Assembly (NCBI GenBank): GCA_050259815.1
Contig: JBLNBI010000247.1
Location: 1 to 24,220, forward strand
Reading direction: 5' to 3'
DNA length: 24,220 nucleotides
From: JAGTRP01 sp050259815
Lineage (GTDB): Bacteria > Pseudomonadota > Gammaproteobacteria > Burkholderiales > Rhodocyclaceae
Part shown: positions 15,576 through 23,447 of the stretch, one piece after another
Layout of the letters: every line of letters starts with the position of its first letter
Numbering within the stretch: the stretch's first letter is position 1
Program-made: the position numbers and the translations under genes
Notes under the pieces: model-generated
Database searches by the model: none
What the model saw: only the letters and a program-made list of their open reading frames with translations
Told to the model about the DNA's origin: nothing

Positions 15576-15600
15576 TAGCTGTAGAACGGGCGAGGCGGCC

Positions 15601-16428
15601 GTGTATCTTGATTACTTCGGGCTGACCGAACTTCCCTTCGGGATCACCCCCGACACGTCCTACGCCCTTACGACACGCAGCCACCAGGAGGGCCTGAACA
15701 CCCTTCTGGTCGCCCTTGCCGGCGGGGAAGGGTTCGTCAAGATTACCGGCGAAGTCGGGACCGGCAAGACGCTCCTCTGCCGTCGCCTGCTCCAGGCCCT
15801 GCCTGAGACCGCGGTATCGGCCTACCTCCCAAATCCCTTCGTCTCGCCACGCACCCTCATGCTGGCGATCGCCGAGGAACTGGGGCTGGCGGTCATGCCC
15901 AGTACGGACGACTACTACCTCCTCCAGCGGATAAACCACGCCCTGCTGGAAACGGCAGCCGCCGAGCGCAGTGTTGTGCTGTGCATCGACGAGGCCCAGG
16001 CCATGCCCATCGAGACGCTGGAAGCCTTGCGCCTTCTGTCCAACCTGGAAACCGAGAAGCGCAAGCTGCTCCAGATTGTCCTGTTCGGCCAACCGGAACT
16101 GGATGAAAAACTCTCGCATCCTTCCGTTCGCCAGCTGCTCCAGCGCATCGCCTTCCATTACCGCCTGCAAGGGCTTTCCAAGGAAGAGATTTCGTACTAC
16201 GTGGCCCACCGGCTGAGGGTTGCCGGCTACCGCAACGAGGAGCTGTTCCGGGAAGGTGCCATCCGGGCCCTCTATCAGGCTAGCGGAGGCACGCCCCGCT
16301 TGGTGAATATCCTTGCCCACAAGGCCTTGCTGGCCGTATTCGGGGAGGGGAAGCAGGCGGTGAAGCGGCACCATGTCCGGCAGGCTGCCCGGGATACGGA
16401 AGGAGCTCGCTCCGTGGGATGGTGGTGA
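15601..16428 (+). CDS. mshM: ExeA-like ATPase MshM
   Basis: This 275-residue AAA+ ATPase belongs to the ExeA/MshM family, thought to help place or assemble the secretin. The GTG at 15601 gives the usual family start MYLDYFGLTELPF, with a purine-rich stretch (GGGCGAGG) just before it. The longer open frame upstream overlaps mshL and has no homology. Walker A is GEVGTGKT (residues 50-57), Walker B VVLCIDEAQ (125-133); sensor-like motifs LRLLSNLETEKRKLLQIVLFGQPEL and a lid segment with GGTPRLVNILAHKALL near the end are typical. It lacks the C-terminal peptidoglycan-binding extension of ExeA. mshN begins one base after its stop codon. Confidence 0.94.
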   Translation: MYLDYFGLTELPFGITPDTSYALTTRSHQEGLNTLLVALAGGEGFVKITGEVGTGKTLLCRRLLQALPETAVSAYLPNPFVSPRTLMLAIAEELGLAVMPSTDDYYLLQRINHALLETAAAERSVVLCIDEAQAMPIETLEALRLLSNLETEKRKLLQIVLFGQPELDEKLSHPSVRQLLQRIAFHYRLQGLSKEEISYYVAHRLRVAGYRNEELFREGAIRALYQASGGTPRLVNILAHKALLAVFGEGKQAVKRHHVRQAARDTEGARSVGWW

Positions 16429-16429
16429 C

Positions 16430-17599
16430 ATGAGTTTGATCAATGAAATGCTCCGCGACCTGGAGGTGCGTCGAGCGGCCGAACTCGGCAAAAAGGATAT
16501 TCAGCGGGAGGTTCGCCCATTGCCTTCGGCCCCAAAGGGCAGCAGGAAAATCATCGTCCTCGCCGTGGCCGGGAGCTTCGCGGTGGCTGCGGCCGGTACC
16601 GGGTTCTGGGTTTGGCGGTCCGACACTGTGCCAGTCCAGTCGGCCGCGCAGCAACAGCCGGCGGCAGTACTGCCAGTTGCGAGCGGCCCAGGGCCGTCCG
16701 TACAGCCGGTGGCTGCGCCGTCCGCCATGCCTGCAGACGTCTCCCCCAGCGCCGTGGCGGAAGTGCTCAGGCTGGCTGAGGGTGATAGCCGGCCTGCCGT
16801 ATCGTCCCAGTCGTCGGCGTCAGGCCTCTCTCTGTCATTGGCCGAAACGATTACCCTTCCCCAGCCCAGACCCGACAAGGCTGAAAACCGCCCAAGGGAT
16901 GAGCCGAATTTGTCGGGGACGACGAAGGCGCTACCTGGCGCCGCCCCGCTGGCTCAGCAGCCAAAGCCGTTGTCGTCCCCTGCTCAGTCCCCGGTTCAGT
17001 CTGGCAATATCGAGAAAACCCAGGTACTGGCCACTCCGCGGGAAAGGGCCGACGCCGAGTTCCGGCGAGCCCAGGCGATGGTCGCGGCCGGCGGCGGCAT
17101 CGGGGCCGCGGTCGATGTGCTCCAGGGGGCGCTGAAGCAGGATCCAAGCTATAGCCCAGCCCGGCAACTGCTGCTCAGGCTGTTATTGGAGTCGCGCCGG
17201 ATCGACGAAGCCATGGCGCTGCTGCAGGATGGCCTGGAAAGTCAGCCGGCCCAAGTGAGCTGGGCCATGTCCCTGGCTCGCTTGCAGGTGGAGCGGGGCG
17301 ACGTTGCTGCCGGGGAGCGTACGCTGTCCCGCTCTCAGCCCCATGCCAGCTCCAGTCCCGAATTCGTCGGCTTTCATGGATACCTGCTTCAGCGTCTGGG
17401 ACGTTACAAGGAATCGGCGGAGCAATACCAACTGGCCACTCGCCTGTCGTCGTCGGATGGGCGTTGGTGGTTCGGCCTGGGGCAGGCGCTGGAGGCGGAA
17501 GGACGTTCGGACGAGGCCCGGGGGGCGTTCCGCCGAGCCGTCGAGGCCGGCAACCTCAGCGCCGATCTGCTGAGCCTTGCGGAGCAGCGGAGCCGCTGA
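16430..17599 (+). CDS. mshN: MSHA biogenesis protein MshN (TPR protein)
   Basis: This 389-residue protein begins MSLINEMLRDLEVRR, the MshN signature peptide. A single membrane segment follows near residues 43-63 (IIVLAVAGSFAVAAAGTGFWVW), then a long Pro/Ala/Ser/Gln-rich linker (about 65-200) and a C-terminal TPR region (RADAEFRRAQAMVAAGG onward, with repeats such as ARQLLLRLLLESRRIDEAMALLQ and GLGQALEAEGRSDEARGAFRRAV). In Vibrio it is part of the MSHA machinery. It is the last gene of the pilus block, and its last 44 bases overlap the end of a convergent gene. Confidence 0.92.
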   Translation: MSLINEMLRDLEVRRAAELGKKDIQREVRPLPSAPKGSRKIIVLAVAGSFAVAAAGTGFWVWRSDTVPVQSAAQQQPAAVLPVASGPGPSVQPVAAPSAMPADVSPSAVAEVLRLAEGDSRPAVSSQSSASGLSLSLAETITLPQPRPDKAENRPRDEPNLSGTTKALPGAAPLAQQPKPLSSPAQSPVQSGNIEKTQVLATPRERADAEFRRAQAMVAAGGGIGAAVDVLQGALKQDPSYSPARQLLLRLLLESRRIDEAMALLQDGLESQPAQVSWAMSLARLQVERGDVAAGERTLSRSQPHASSSPEFVGFHGYLLQRLGRYKESAEQYQLATRLSSSDGRWWFGLGQALEAEGRSDEARGAFRRAVEAGNLSADLLSLAEQRSR

Positions 17600-19352
17600 T
17601 CGATTCCGCTGCGCCGGGCATGGGAGGGAAGTCCGCCACCAAGCGGGCTACCGCCGGCTCCTGCGGGGCAAGCTTCTTCCAGCGCGCCAGTATTTCGGGC
17701 GCTGTGTCCGGGTAGGAGGCGACCGCCAGCTTCAGCGCAGAGCGGCTTTCATCTTCCCGTCCCGCGAGCGCCAATAGGTGGGCGCACTTGAAGACGATCT
17801 CACGGCTGGCCGAGAACCGTTGGGCCCGCTCGCAACTCTGGAGCTTGATGTCCAGGGAATTGCGGTCGGCGGGCATGAGGTTGGCGACGGCGAAATCGAC
17901 ATAGGGCCTCAGTAGCGACTCTTCCGCTAGTTGGCGCAGGGCTTGATCCATTTTCTCCTGTCTCTCTGCGGGAGAGTTCGCCGCAATCCGTCCGTTGAGA
18001 GTGTCTTCGAGAAGAGCGTAGTCCTGGTAAAGGTTGTTCAGGGCCAGGGCGCTCAGGAGCAGGAACATGGTCAGTATGTACGGGGACGCCCGGCCAACTT
18101 GAAGAATGCGGTTGCTCTGGCTGGCAGCCCCGGCAACGACCGCGGCGATTGCAAGGAAGAAGCCGTACCAAAGGGGATATTCCAGGTTTGCATGGATGCC
18201 CAGCACAACGGCGACGGCGGCAACCCACCAGACTTCGGGCGAAAGGCGGGCGCGGGCGACACCGAGGGCCCAGCGGACACTGAATACCAGCAACAACAGT
18301 CCGGCACCGATACCCATTTCCACGAGGAGTTGGAGGAGGATGTTGTGGGCGTGTTCAGGTAAGCCGGGGAGGTGGAACGGCATGACATTGAGCACATGCT
18401 GATGGAAATACCGGGTGTACTGCCCGAACCCGACACCAAGCAGAGGATTGTCCAGGAAGCCATCCAGCGCCATGCGCCACAGGACCAGGCGAATGGGGTC
18501 GTAAGAACGCTCCGCCATCCGGGAGCCGGAGGTGATGATGTCCCAGAGGTAAGAGTCCCTGAGTTCGTTGAAAAGCACCTGGAACAGGATGCTGCCGATG
18601 AGGACTCCGATGCTCCAATTGCGAAGGGTCTTGGCTGATGAGTTCGGTGTCCTTCTCGTCCAAACCAGCGACATTCCCATCAATCCAATTCCATACAACC
18701 AGATGGAGCGGGAGCCGGAAAGTACGCCGAAGGGGAGAAGGATCAGCAGGCCGCCGGCGGCGGACGCATTGCCGAGAAGTCCCCGGGCCCTGAGGTAGAT
18801 CACGGAGGCCACGCCCAGCCAAAGGTAGTCCGCGAAATTGTTGGGCTGAGCCAGGTTTCCCCTCAGTCCGCCGGCGATGGGGGGGAAGAACCAGGGCATG
18901 CGGGCCAGGCCGGCGAGCTGGATGGCCCCGGTGAGTGACTCGAGCAAGGTCCCCACGACCAGGGCGGTAGCAAGAACGTCGGCAATGGTGGCTAGGCCGA
19001 CGGTCTTCGCGAAGTGACGGCCGAGGATGATCAAGAAGATGGTCCACACCATATAGATGCCGAACATCAGCAGCCGGTCGGCAAGGGGCTCTGTCTGGAA
19101 AAGCCACTGGACCACGGCGATCAACATCAGTCCGACCGGCAGCAGGGTGATTTCAGGTACTTCCAGGGGCTCGTCCCGGGGGCGCAGCAGAAGGGCGGTC
19201 AGTGCGACGAGGCTGAAAGCCGCGGCCACCCATTCCTCGAAAAAGCTCGGAATCGGGTGGTAATGGTGGGCCATGAGGAACGGGATCGTCGCCATGAGGG
19301 CGGCGGCGCCGAGGCAAATCCGCAGATGCAGCGTCTTGATATTGATCGACAT
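17556..19352 (-). CDS. PglL/Wzy_C-family O-oligosaccharyltransferase (candidate pilin glycosylation enzyme)
   Basis: This 598-residue polytopic membrane protein has about ten or more hydrophobic segments. It carries the motifs of PglL-type protein O-oligosaccharyltransferases and related O-antigen ligases: GNLAQPNNFADYL (residues 165-177), SGSRSIWL (212-219), RLVLWRMALDGFLDNPLLGVGFGQY (288-312) and the periplasmic-loop motif EHAHNILLQLLVEMG (333-347). A C-terminal tail of about 150 residues, rich in charged and Ala residues with TPR-like spacing, matches the Wzy_C_2-type extension of PglL. These enzymes transfer lipid-linked glycans to Ser/Thr of pilins. The location beside the pilus genes supports that role, but an O-antigen ligase cannot be ruled out. 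It follows comF by 14 bases and converges on mshN with a 44-base overlap. Confidence 0.85.
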   Translation of the reverse strand: MSINIKTLHLRICLGAAALMATIPFLMAHHYHPIPSFFEEWVAAAFSLVALTALLLRPRDEPLEVPEITLLPVGLMLIAVVQWLFQTEPLADRLLMFGIYMVWTIFLIILGRHFAKTVGLATIADVLATALVVGTLLESLTGAIQLAGLARMPWFFPPIAGGLRGNLAQPNNFADYLWLGVASVIYLRARGLLGNASAAGGLLILLPFGVLSGSRSIWLYGIGLMGMSLVWTRRTPNSSAKTLRNWSIGVLIGSILFQVLFNELRDSYLWDIITSGSRMAERSYDPIRLVLWRMALDGFLDNPLLGVGFGQYTRYFHQHVLNVMPFHLPGLPEHAHNILLQLLVEMGIGAGLLLLVFSVRWALGVARARLSPEVWWVAAVAVVLGIHANLEYPLWYGFFLAIAAVVAGAASQSNRILQVGRASPYILTMFLLLSALALNNLYQDYALLEDTLNGRIAANSPAERQEKMDQALRQLAEESLLRPYVDFAVANLMPADRNSLDIKLQSCERAQRFSASREIVFKCAHLLALAGREDESRSALKLAVASYPDTAPEILARWKKLAPQEPAVARLVADFPPMPGAAESISGSAAPQGSADRR

Positions 19353-19366
19353 GGGCCGGGATTATC

Positions 19367-20074
19367 TCAGTTCCGCAGGGCGCGGGCGATAACGGCGGCG
19401 TCTACGGTCGCGGCACCGTGCAGCTTCAGGGTACGGGCGCACTCATCCATGGTCGCGCCGGAGGTCATGACATCATCCAAGAGCAGGATGTGCTGCCCAG
19501 AAAGGTCGCCGATACACTCGAAAATTCCCCGGACGTTAGCCGACCGCGAGCCCAGAGGGAGCCGGGCCTGAGGCAGGCTCGGGCGTGAGCGGCGGCAGTG
19601 GTCGATATCCAGCGGAATGCGGAGCATTCTGCCGACCGTCCGTGCTATTTCGGCCGCCTGGTTGAATCCCCGCTCCCTGAGCCGGTCCGGGTGAAGGGGC
19701 ATGGGGATGATCCGGTCGAAGGGGCGGTTGCCCAACTGCCTGGCCAGCCGACTGCCGAACCATTCGGCGAGGGAAAGTCGGCCTTCGTACTTCAGGGCGT
19801 GGACCAGCCGATCCATGGGAAAGTCGTAGCGGTAAGGTGCGGTGGTGGAATCGAAATGGGGCGGCTGGCGCAGGCAGTGACCGCAAGGCCCCCCGGCGGA
19901 AATCGGCTCGGCGCACCGGGGACAGTTCTGGGCAGGGAGGGGCGGAAGATCGTCTTCGCAGTCGCGGCACACCAGGTCATCGCTGTCTTGCCCGCACAGT
20001 ACGCAAGAGTTGGGCAAACAGGCGCGCAGTCCATTTCGGCAAAGCTCACGCAGGGCGTGGGGTAGAATTGACAT
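19367..20074 (-). CDS. comF: ComF family phosphoribosyltransferase-like protein
   Basis: This 235-residue ComF-type protein is associated with DNA uptake and recombination in competent bacteria. It has an N-terminal zinc-finger-like region with cysteine pairs CVLC (24-27), CRDC (36-39), CPRC (51-54) and CGHC (64-67), then FDRIIPMPLHPDRLRERGFNQA (119-140) and the PRPP-binding motif ILLLDDVMTSGAT (196-208), both typical of ComF. I chose the ATG at 20074; the open frame extends six codons to a TTG at 20092. The start codon lies inside the -35 box of the bioB promoter on the other strand. Type IVa pili and ComF are both linked to transformation, though MSHA pili usually act in adhesion. Confidence 0.93.
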   Translation of the reverse strand: MSILPHALRELCRNGLRACLPNSCVLCGQDSDDLVCRDCEDDLPPLPAQNCPRCAEPISAGGPCGHCLRQPPHFDSTTAPYRYDFPMDRLVHALKYEGRLSLAEWFGSRLARQLGNRPFDRIIPMPLHPDRLRERGFNQAAEIARTVGRMLRIPLDIDHCRRSRPSLPQARLPLGSRSANVRGIFECIGDLSGQHILLLDDVMTSGATMDECARTLKLHGAATVDAAVIARALRN

Positions 20075-20096
20075 GCAGGCCGATGTGCTCAATAAT
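20068..20096 (+). promoter_or_regulatory. sigma-70 promoter of bioB
   Basis: A perfect -35 box TTGACA (20068-20073) is followed after exactly 17 bases by AATAAT (20091-20096), five of six matches to TATAAT. Transcription would start near 20103, about 56 bases before the bioB ATG. The -35 box includes the start codon of comF on the opposite strand. This is the strongest promoter match in the window. No BirA-type operator was recognised by eye. Confidence 0.75.
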
Positions 20097-20158
20097 TCAT
20101 AATTACGGATTTGTTCCGCCTGCTGCTTTTTGTGCTATCCCCATCAAGGTTTCCAGAC

Positions 20159-21139
20159 ATGCAAGCTTCCTCCCTCGCCGCAGTTCCCGCATCTTCGACC
20201 TCCGTTTCCAAGTGGACCACGGAGAGTGTCCTGGCCCTGTATGAGCTGCCCTTCATGGATCTCGTTTGGAAGGCCCAGGAAGTGCATCGGCAGAATTTCG
20301 ATGCCAATGCCATTCAACGCTCGACGCTGCTTTCGGTCAAGACCGGCGGCTGTTCCGAGGACTGCAGCTATTGCTCCCAGTCCGCCCGGCACAAAAAAGC
20401 CGGTGTGGAGCGGGAAAAACTGATGCCGGTGGATGAGGTGCTGGCTGCCGCCAAGGCGGCAAAGGACAAGGGCGCTTCCCGCTTCTGCATGGGGGCGGCC
20501 TGGCGTGGTCCCAAGGACGGCGATCTCGACAAGGTGGTCGAGATGGTGAGCGGCGTCAAGGCCATGGGGCTGGAAACCTGCCTGACTCTGGGCATCCTGG
20601 GCGACGGCCAGGCCGAGAAGCTGAAGGCTGCCGGCCTCGACTACTACAACCACAATATCGATACCGATCAGGAATTCTACGGTCAGGTCATCAAGAGCCA
20701 TACCTACAACGACCGTCTGGATACCCTCGACAAGGTGCGTTCCGCCGGCCTGAAGGTCTGCTCCGGCGGTATCGTCGGCATGGGTGAAACGCGGAAGAAC
20801 CGGGCCGCCATGATCGCCCAACTCGCCAGCCTGGAGCGCGTGCCCGAGTCCGTGCCCATCAACAACCTCGTGGCCATTCCCGGCACTCCCCTGGCCGAGC
20901 AGCCGGCTCTGGATCCCTTTGAGTTCGTGCGTACCATCGCTGCCGCTCGTATTGCCATGCCCAAGTCCTGGGTGCGCCTGTCCGCAGGCCGCCAGGAGAT
21001 GAGCGACGAACTGCAAGCCCTGTGCTTCCTGGCCGGTGCAAATTCCATTTTCTATGGCGAGAAGCTCCTGACCACGGGCAATGCCGAAGCGGAACGGGAC
21101 GATGCCCTGTTCCAGCGTCTGGGCCTGAAGGCGGTTTGA
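20159..21139 (+). CDS. bioB: biotin synthase BioB
   Basis: This radical SAM enzyme of 326 residues inserts sulfur into dethiobiotin, the last step of biotin synthesis. The radical SAM cluster motif CSEDCSYC (Cys 65, 69, 72) is intact. The ligands of the second [2Fe-2S] cluster are present as Cys110 (SRFCMGAAWR), Cys141 (LETCLTLG), Cys201 (LKVCSGGIVGMGE) and Arg273 (WVRLSAGR), with the same spacing as in E. coli. YYNHNIDT is also conserved. The ATG at 20159 is preferred over an upstream TTG at 20111, which would add an unneeded N-terminal tail and lie only a few bases after the expected transcription start. bioC overlaps its stop codon. Confidence 0.97.
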   Translation: MQASSLAAVPASSTSVSKWTTESVLALYELPFMDLVWKAQEVHRQNFDANAIQRSTLLSVKTGGCSEDCSYCSQSARHKKAGVEREKLMPVDEVLAAAKAAKDKGASRFCMGAAWRGPKDGDLDKVVEMVSGVKAMGLETCLTLGILGDGQAEKLKAAGLDYYNHNIDTDQEFYGQVIKSHTYNDRLDTLDKVRSAGLKVCSGGIVGMGETRKNRAAMIAQLASLERVPESVPINNLVAIPGTPLAEQPALDPFEFVRTIAAARIAMPKSWVRLSAGRQEMSDELQALCFLAGANSIFYGEKLLTTGNAEAERDDALFQRLGLKAV

Positions 21140-22014
21140 CCTCTGGCTTTGTCGATCCGCGCCAAGTGCGGCGCGGATTCGCGCGAATCGCCACCGATTA
21201 CGGCGGCGTAGATTTCCTGGCGAGGGAAATTGATGGCCGCATGGTTGAGCGCCTTGATTTCGTCCGGATTGAGCCGGAACGGATCGTGGACATCGGATGC
21301 AGTCAGGGAGCCAGCCAGGCGATGCTGCGCACCCGTTATCCCAAGGCCCAGTATCTGGGTGTGGACCTCGTTCCGGAGATGCTCCGTTTTGCGGCTCATC
21401 CTCGCCCGGCGTGGCAGCGCTGGCTGCCCATCCGCCGCGATGTGCAGCCATCCTTCATCGCTGGCAACGCAACGCGTTTGCCCCTTAAAACCGGTGTCAC
21501 CGGCCTTGCGTGGTCCAACCTGCTGCTTCACTGGTTGGACGATCCGCTGCCTGCCCTTCAGGAAGCCTATCGGGTGCTGGAAGTTGGCGGGCTCATCATG
21601 TTCTCCACGTTCGGACCGGACACCCTCAAGGAATTGAGGGCATCGTTCGCCGACGGGTACGCCCATACCCAGCGGTTCATCGACATGCACGACCTCGGCG
21701 ATATGCTTGTCGCCTGCGGATTTGCCGACCCGGTCATGGATATGGAGATGGTTACCCTCACCTATGACTCCTTCGATGCCCTGGTCGGCGAGTTGCGGGC
21801 GGCGGGGGCAGGCAATGCCATGCGGGCCCGGCGGCATGGCCTTGCGGGGCGAGGGGCGTGGAGTCAGGCGAAGGAAGCCTACGAGGCGCTGCGCGTCGAC
21901 GGCAAGCTTCCGGCGACTTTCGAGGTGGTCTACGGTCACGCCTGGAAGGCTCAGGCCAAAAAGACCGCCGACGGCCGTTCGGTTATTCGCTTCGATCGCC
22001 CCGCCGCGAAGTAG
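21136..22014 (+). CDS. bioC: malonyl-ACP O-methyltransferase BioC
   Basis: This SAM-dependent methyltransferase of 292 residues methylates malonyl-ACP at the start of pimeloyl synthesis. I placed the start at the TTG at 21136: it overlaps the bioB stop (TTGA), has GAAGG just upstream, and begins with the family-typical segment FVDPRQVRRGFARIATDY. GTG at 21166 is the alternative. SAM motif I reads VDIGCSQGASQ, with a Ser-Gln in place of the usual Gly-Thr; the acidic loop after strand 2 is YLGVDLVPEML; WSNLLLHWLDDP and GGLIMFSTFGPDTLKEL are characteristic of BioC. Translational coupling with bioB is likely. It ends 27 bases from the convergent HDOD gene. Confidence 0.92.
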   Translation: MTSGFVDPRQVRRGFARIATDYGGVDFLAREIDGRMVERLDFVRIEPERIVDIGCSQGASQAMLRTRYPKAQYLGVDLVPEMLRFAAHPRPAWQRWLPIRRDVQPSFIAGNATRLPLKTGVTGLAWSNLLLHWLDDPLPALQEAYRVLEVGGLIMFSTFGPDTLKELRASFADGYAHTQRFIDMHDLGDMLVACGFADPVMDMEMVTLTYDSFDALVGELRAAGAGNAMRARRHGLAGRGAWSQAKEAYEALRVDGKLPATFEVVYGHAWKAQAKKTADGRSVIRFDRPAAK

Positions 22015-22041
22015 CGGCTCCAGGGTGGCCTGGGGGCGCAC

Positions 22042-22887
22042 CTATCCGCCCAGTGCTCCCCGCAGTTCGCGGATATCCTCCTCCGCCTCCTCCAGGAGGT
22101 CGGCGTAACGTTCCCGGTCCTGGGCGACGTTCTCAGATTCCGGCACAGTATCGGAGCCGCTCAGGGATTCAAAACTGCCGCCCGCCAGAAGATTGGCGAA
22201 GTACAGCACATCTCTCAGGGTGCAAGGGGCCTCGGCAGATGCGCGCGGCTGGTCATGGTCGCGGACGGCATCCACGATGCGCTCCGGCAGGCCGAGGGCA
22301 TGGAGGAGACTTTCGCCGATGCTCTCATGCCATCCAACCACAAGCTCCAGGATCGCCTCTCGGTTCTCTCGGTACTCCTGACGGTCGGCGGCCCGGTACA
22401 GCAGGTAGAAGATGCCGATGTCGTGGACCATGCCGGCAAGCAGGGCTTCGTCGGAATTGACGTTGCCGATGCGGCGGGCGAGGACCCGGCTGATGGCTGC
22501 CACCTGCAGGGAGTGTTCCCAGGCCAGCTTGGACAGATCCTCAAAGGCGGCCAGTTGGCGGGACTTCAGCATCTGGTCCATGGCTACCGCCAGGGACGTG
22601 GTGCGCACCGCTTCGAAGCCCAGGCGGCCGATGGCTGTTTTCAGGTCGGAGATGGGGCGCCCCGACGGATTGTAGGGAACGGAATTGGCCAGTCGCAGGA
22701 GCTTGCTGGCGATCAGCGGCTCGACGCCCACCACCTGGGAGACCTTGTCCAGGGTGACTTCTGGCTCCCGCAGGGTGTTGCGGACGACGAGAGCCGCATC
22801 CAGGCAGGTGGGGAAGTTTGCTTCGCCGGACAGGTCCTGGGCGATCTCTTCCAGGATTCCGAAGTGGAAGTTATCGTCGCGATCCAT
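22042..22887 (-). CDS. HDOD domain signalling protein
   Basis: This 281-residue protein consists largely of one HDOD domain (about residues 15-225), a non-enzymatic relative of HD phosphohydrolases found in regulatory proteins. Visible motifs are FPTCLDAALVVRNTLREPEVTLDKVSQVV and ASKLLRLANSVPYN (the HDOD signature of 'A-x-K-L-L-R-x-A-N-S'), AIGRLGFEAVRTTSLAVA, AWEHSLQVA and GMVHDIGIFYLL. The tail is acidic and probably coiled (RERYADLLEEAEEDIREL). There is no output or receiver domain. It starts two bases after the stop codon of the CBS gene, so the two are one transcription unit. The target is unknown. Confidence 0.88.
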   Translation of the reverse strand: MDRDDNFHFGILEEIAQDLSGEANFPTCLDAALVVRNTLREPEVTLDKVSQVVGVEPLIASKLLRLANSVPYNPSGRPISDLKTAIGRLGFEAVRTTSLAVAMDQMLKSRQLAAFEDLSKLAWEHSLQVAAISRVLARRIGNVNSDEALLAGMVHDIGIFYLLYRAADRQEYRENREAILELVVGWHESIGESLLHALGLPERIVDAVRDHDQPRASAEAPCTLRDVLYFANLLAGGSFESLSGSDTVPESENVAQDRERYADLLEEAEEDIRELRGALGG

Positions 22888-22888
22888 A

Positions 22889-23320
22889 TCAGCCCGAGAT
22901 GTAACGCGCCAACTCGCCGATCAGGAACTCCTGGTCGCTGATGGTTTCCTTGACCAGGTCGCCGATGGAAATGATGCCGAGCACCGAACCATCACTTCCG
23001 AGGACGGGGAGGTGGCGGAAGTGCTTATCGGTCATGAGGGCCATACACTCCTGCAGGCTGCGGTCCGGAGTGACGTAGGCCACCTTCTCGCTCATGATCT
23101 CCTGGACCCGGGTGTCCTGGGAGCTCTTGCCCAGCAGGGTGACCTTACGGGCGTAATCCCGTTCGGAAAAGATGCCGACAAGCTGTTCGCCGTCGAGGAC
23201 GAGCAGGGCGCCGACATCGTGCTGGGCCATGACGGTAAGCGCGTGGAAGACGGAGTCCTTGGGGGAGACAACGGCCAGGGGGCGCTTCTTTTCTGCGAGG
23301 AGCTGCTTCAGTGTCTTCAT
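22889..23320 (-). CDS. CBS domain-pair protein
   Basis: This 143-residue protein is built almost entirely of two CBS domains, a module that binds adenosine nucleotides. The first spans about residues 10-65 (VVSPKDSVFHALTVMAQHDVGALLVLDGEQLVGIFSERDYARKV), the second about 75-133 (MSEKVAYVTPDRSLQECMALMTDKHFRHLPVLGSDGSVLGIISIGDLVK). It is similar in length and layout to stand-alone CBS proteins common in betaproteobacteria. Its gene is the first of a two-gene unit with the HDOD gene and follows the terminator of the cytochrome gene, so it needs its own promoter between 23321 and 23400. I saw no convincing one there. Confidence 0.92.
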   Translation of the reverse strand: MKTLKQLLAEKKRPLAVVSPKDSVFHALTVMAQHDVGALLVLDGEQLVGIFSERDYARKVTLLGKSSQDTRVQEIMSEKVAYVTPDRSLQECMALMTDKHFRHLPVLGSDGSVLGIISIGDLVKETISDQEFLIGELARYISG

Positions 23321-23400
23321 GATCTGATGCCTCTGCTGGGTTGGAGTCGTTTCAGGCAGAGTCTAGTCGCCCGCCATGCCGATGCCAAGCGCCCGGAAAC

Positions 23401-23427
23401 AAAAAAGGCAGCCGAGGCTGCCTTTTT
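23401..23427 (-). terminator. rho-independent terminator after the cytochrome c4 gene
   Basis: GGCAGCC (23407-23413) and GGCTGCC (23416-23422) pair, flanked by A-run and T-run (23401-23406 and 23423-23427), so the stem extends through AAAAA/TTTTT. On the minus strand it reads as a GC-rich hairpin followed by T residues, 21 bases past the cytochrome stop codon. It separates that gene from the CBS-HDOD unit. Confidence 0.88.
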
Positions 23428-23447
23428 GGGGGAGGGCCTGTAGCCCC

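Noticed and set aside
15481..16491. Open frame of 336 codons on the minus strand over mshM
   Set aside because: mshM has intact Walker A and B motifs on the other strand; this frame has no homology signals.
20144..21451. Open frame of 435 codons on the minus strand across bioB and bioC
   Set aside because: It is antisense to two well-conserved genes, has His/Gly-rich composition and no recognisable domain.
22003..22033. Two short hairpins between bioC and the HDOD gene (GCCGC/GCGGC and CCAGG/CCTGG)
   Set aside because: Five-base stems in GC-rich DNA with no T-run on either strand; not enough to call a bidirectional terminator.
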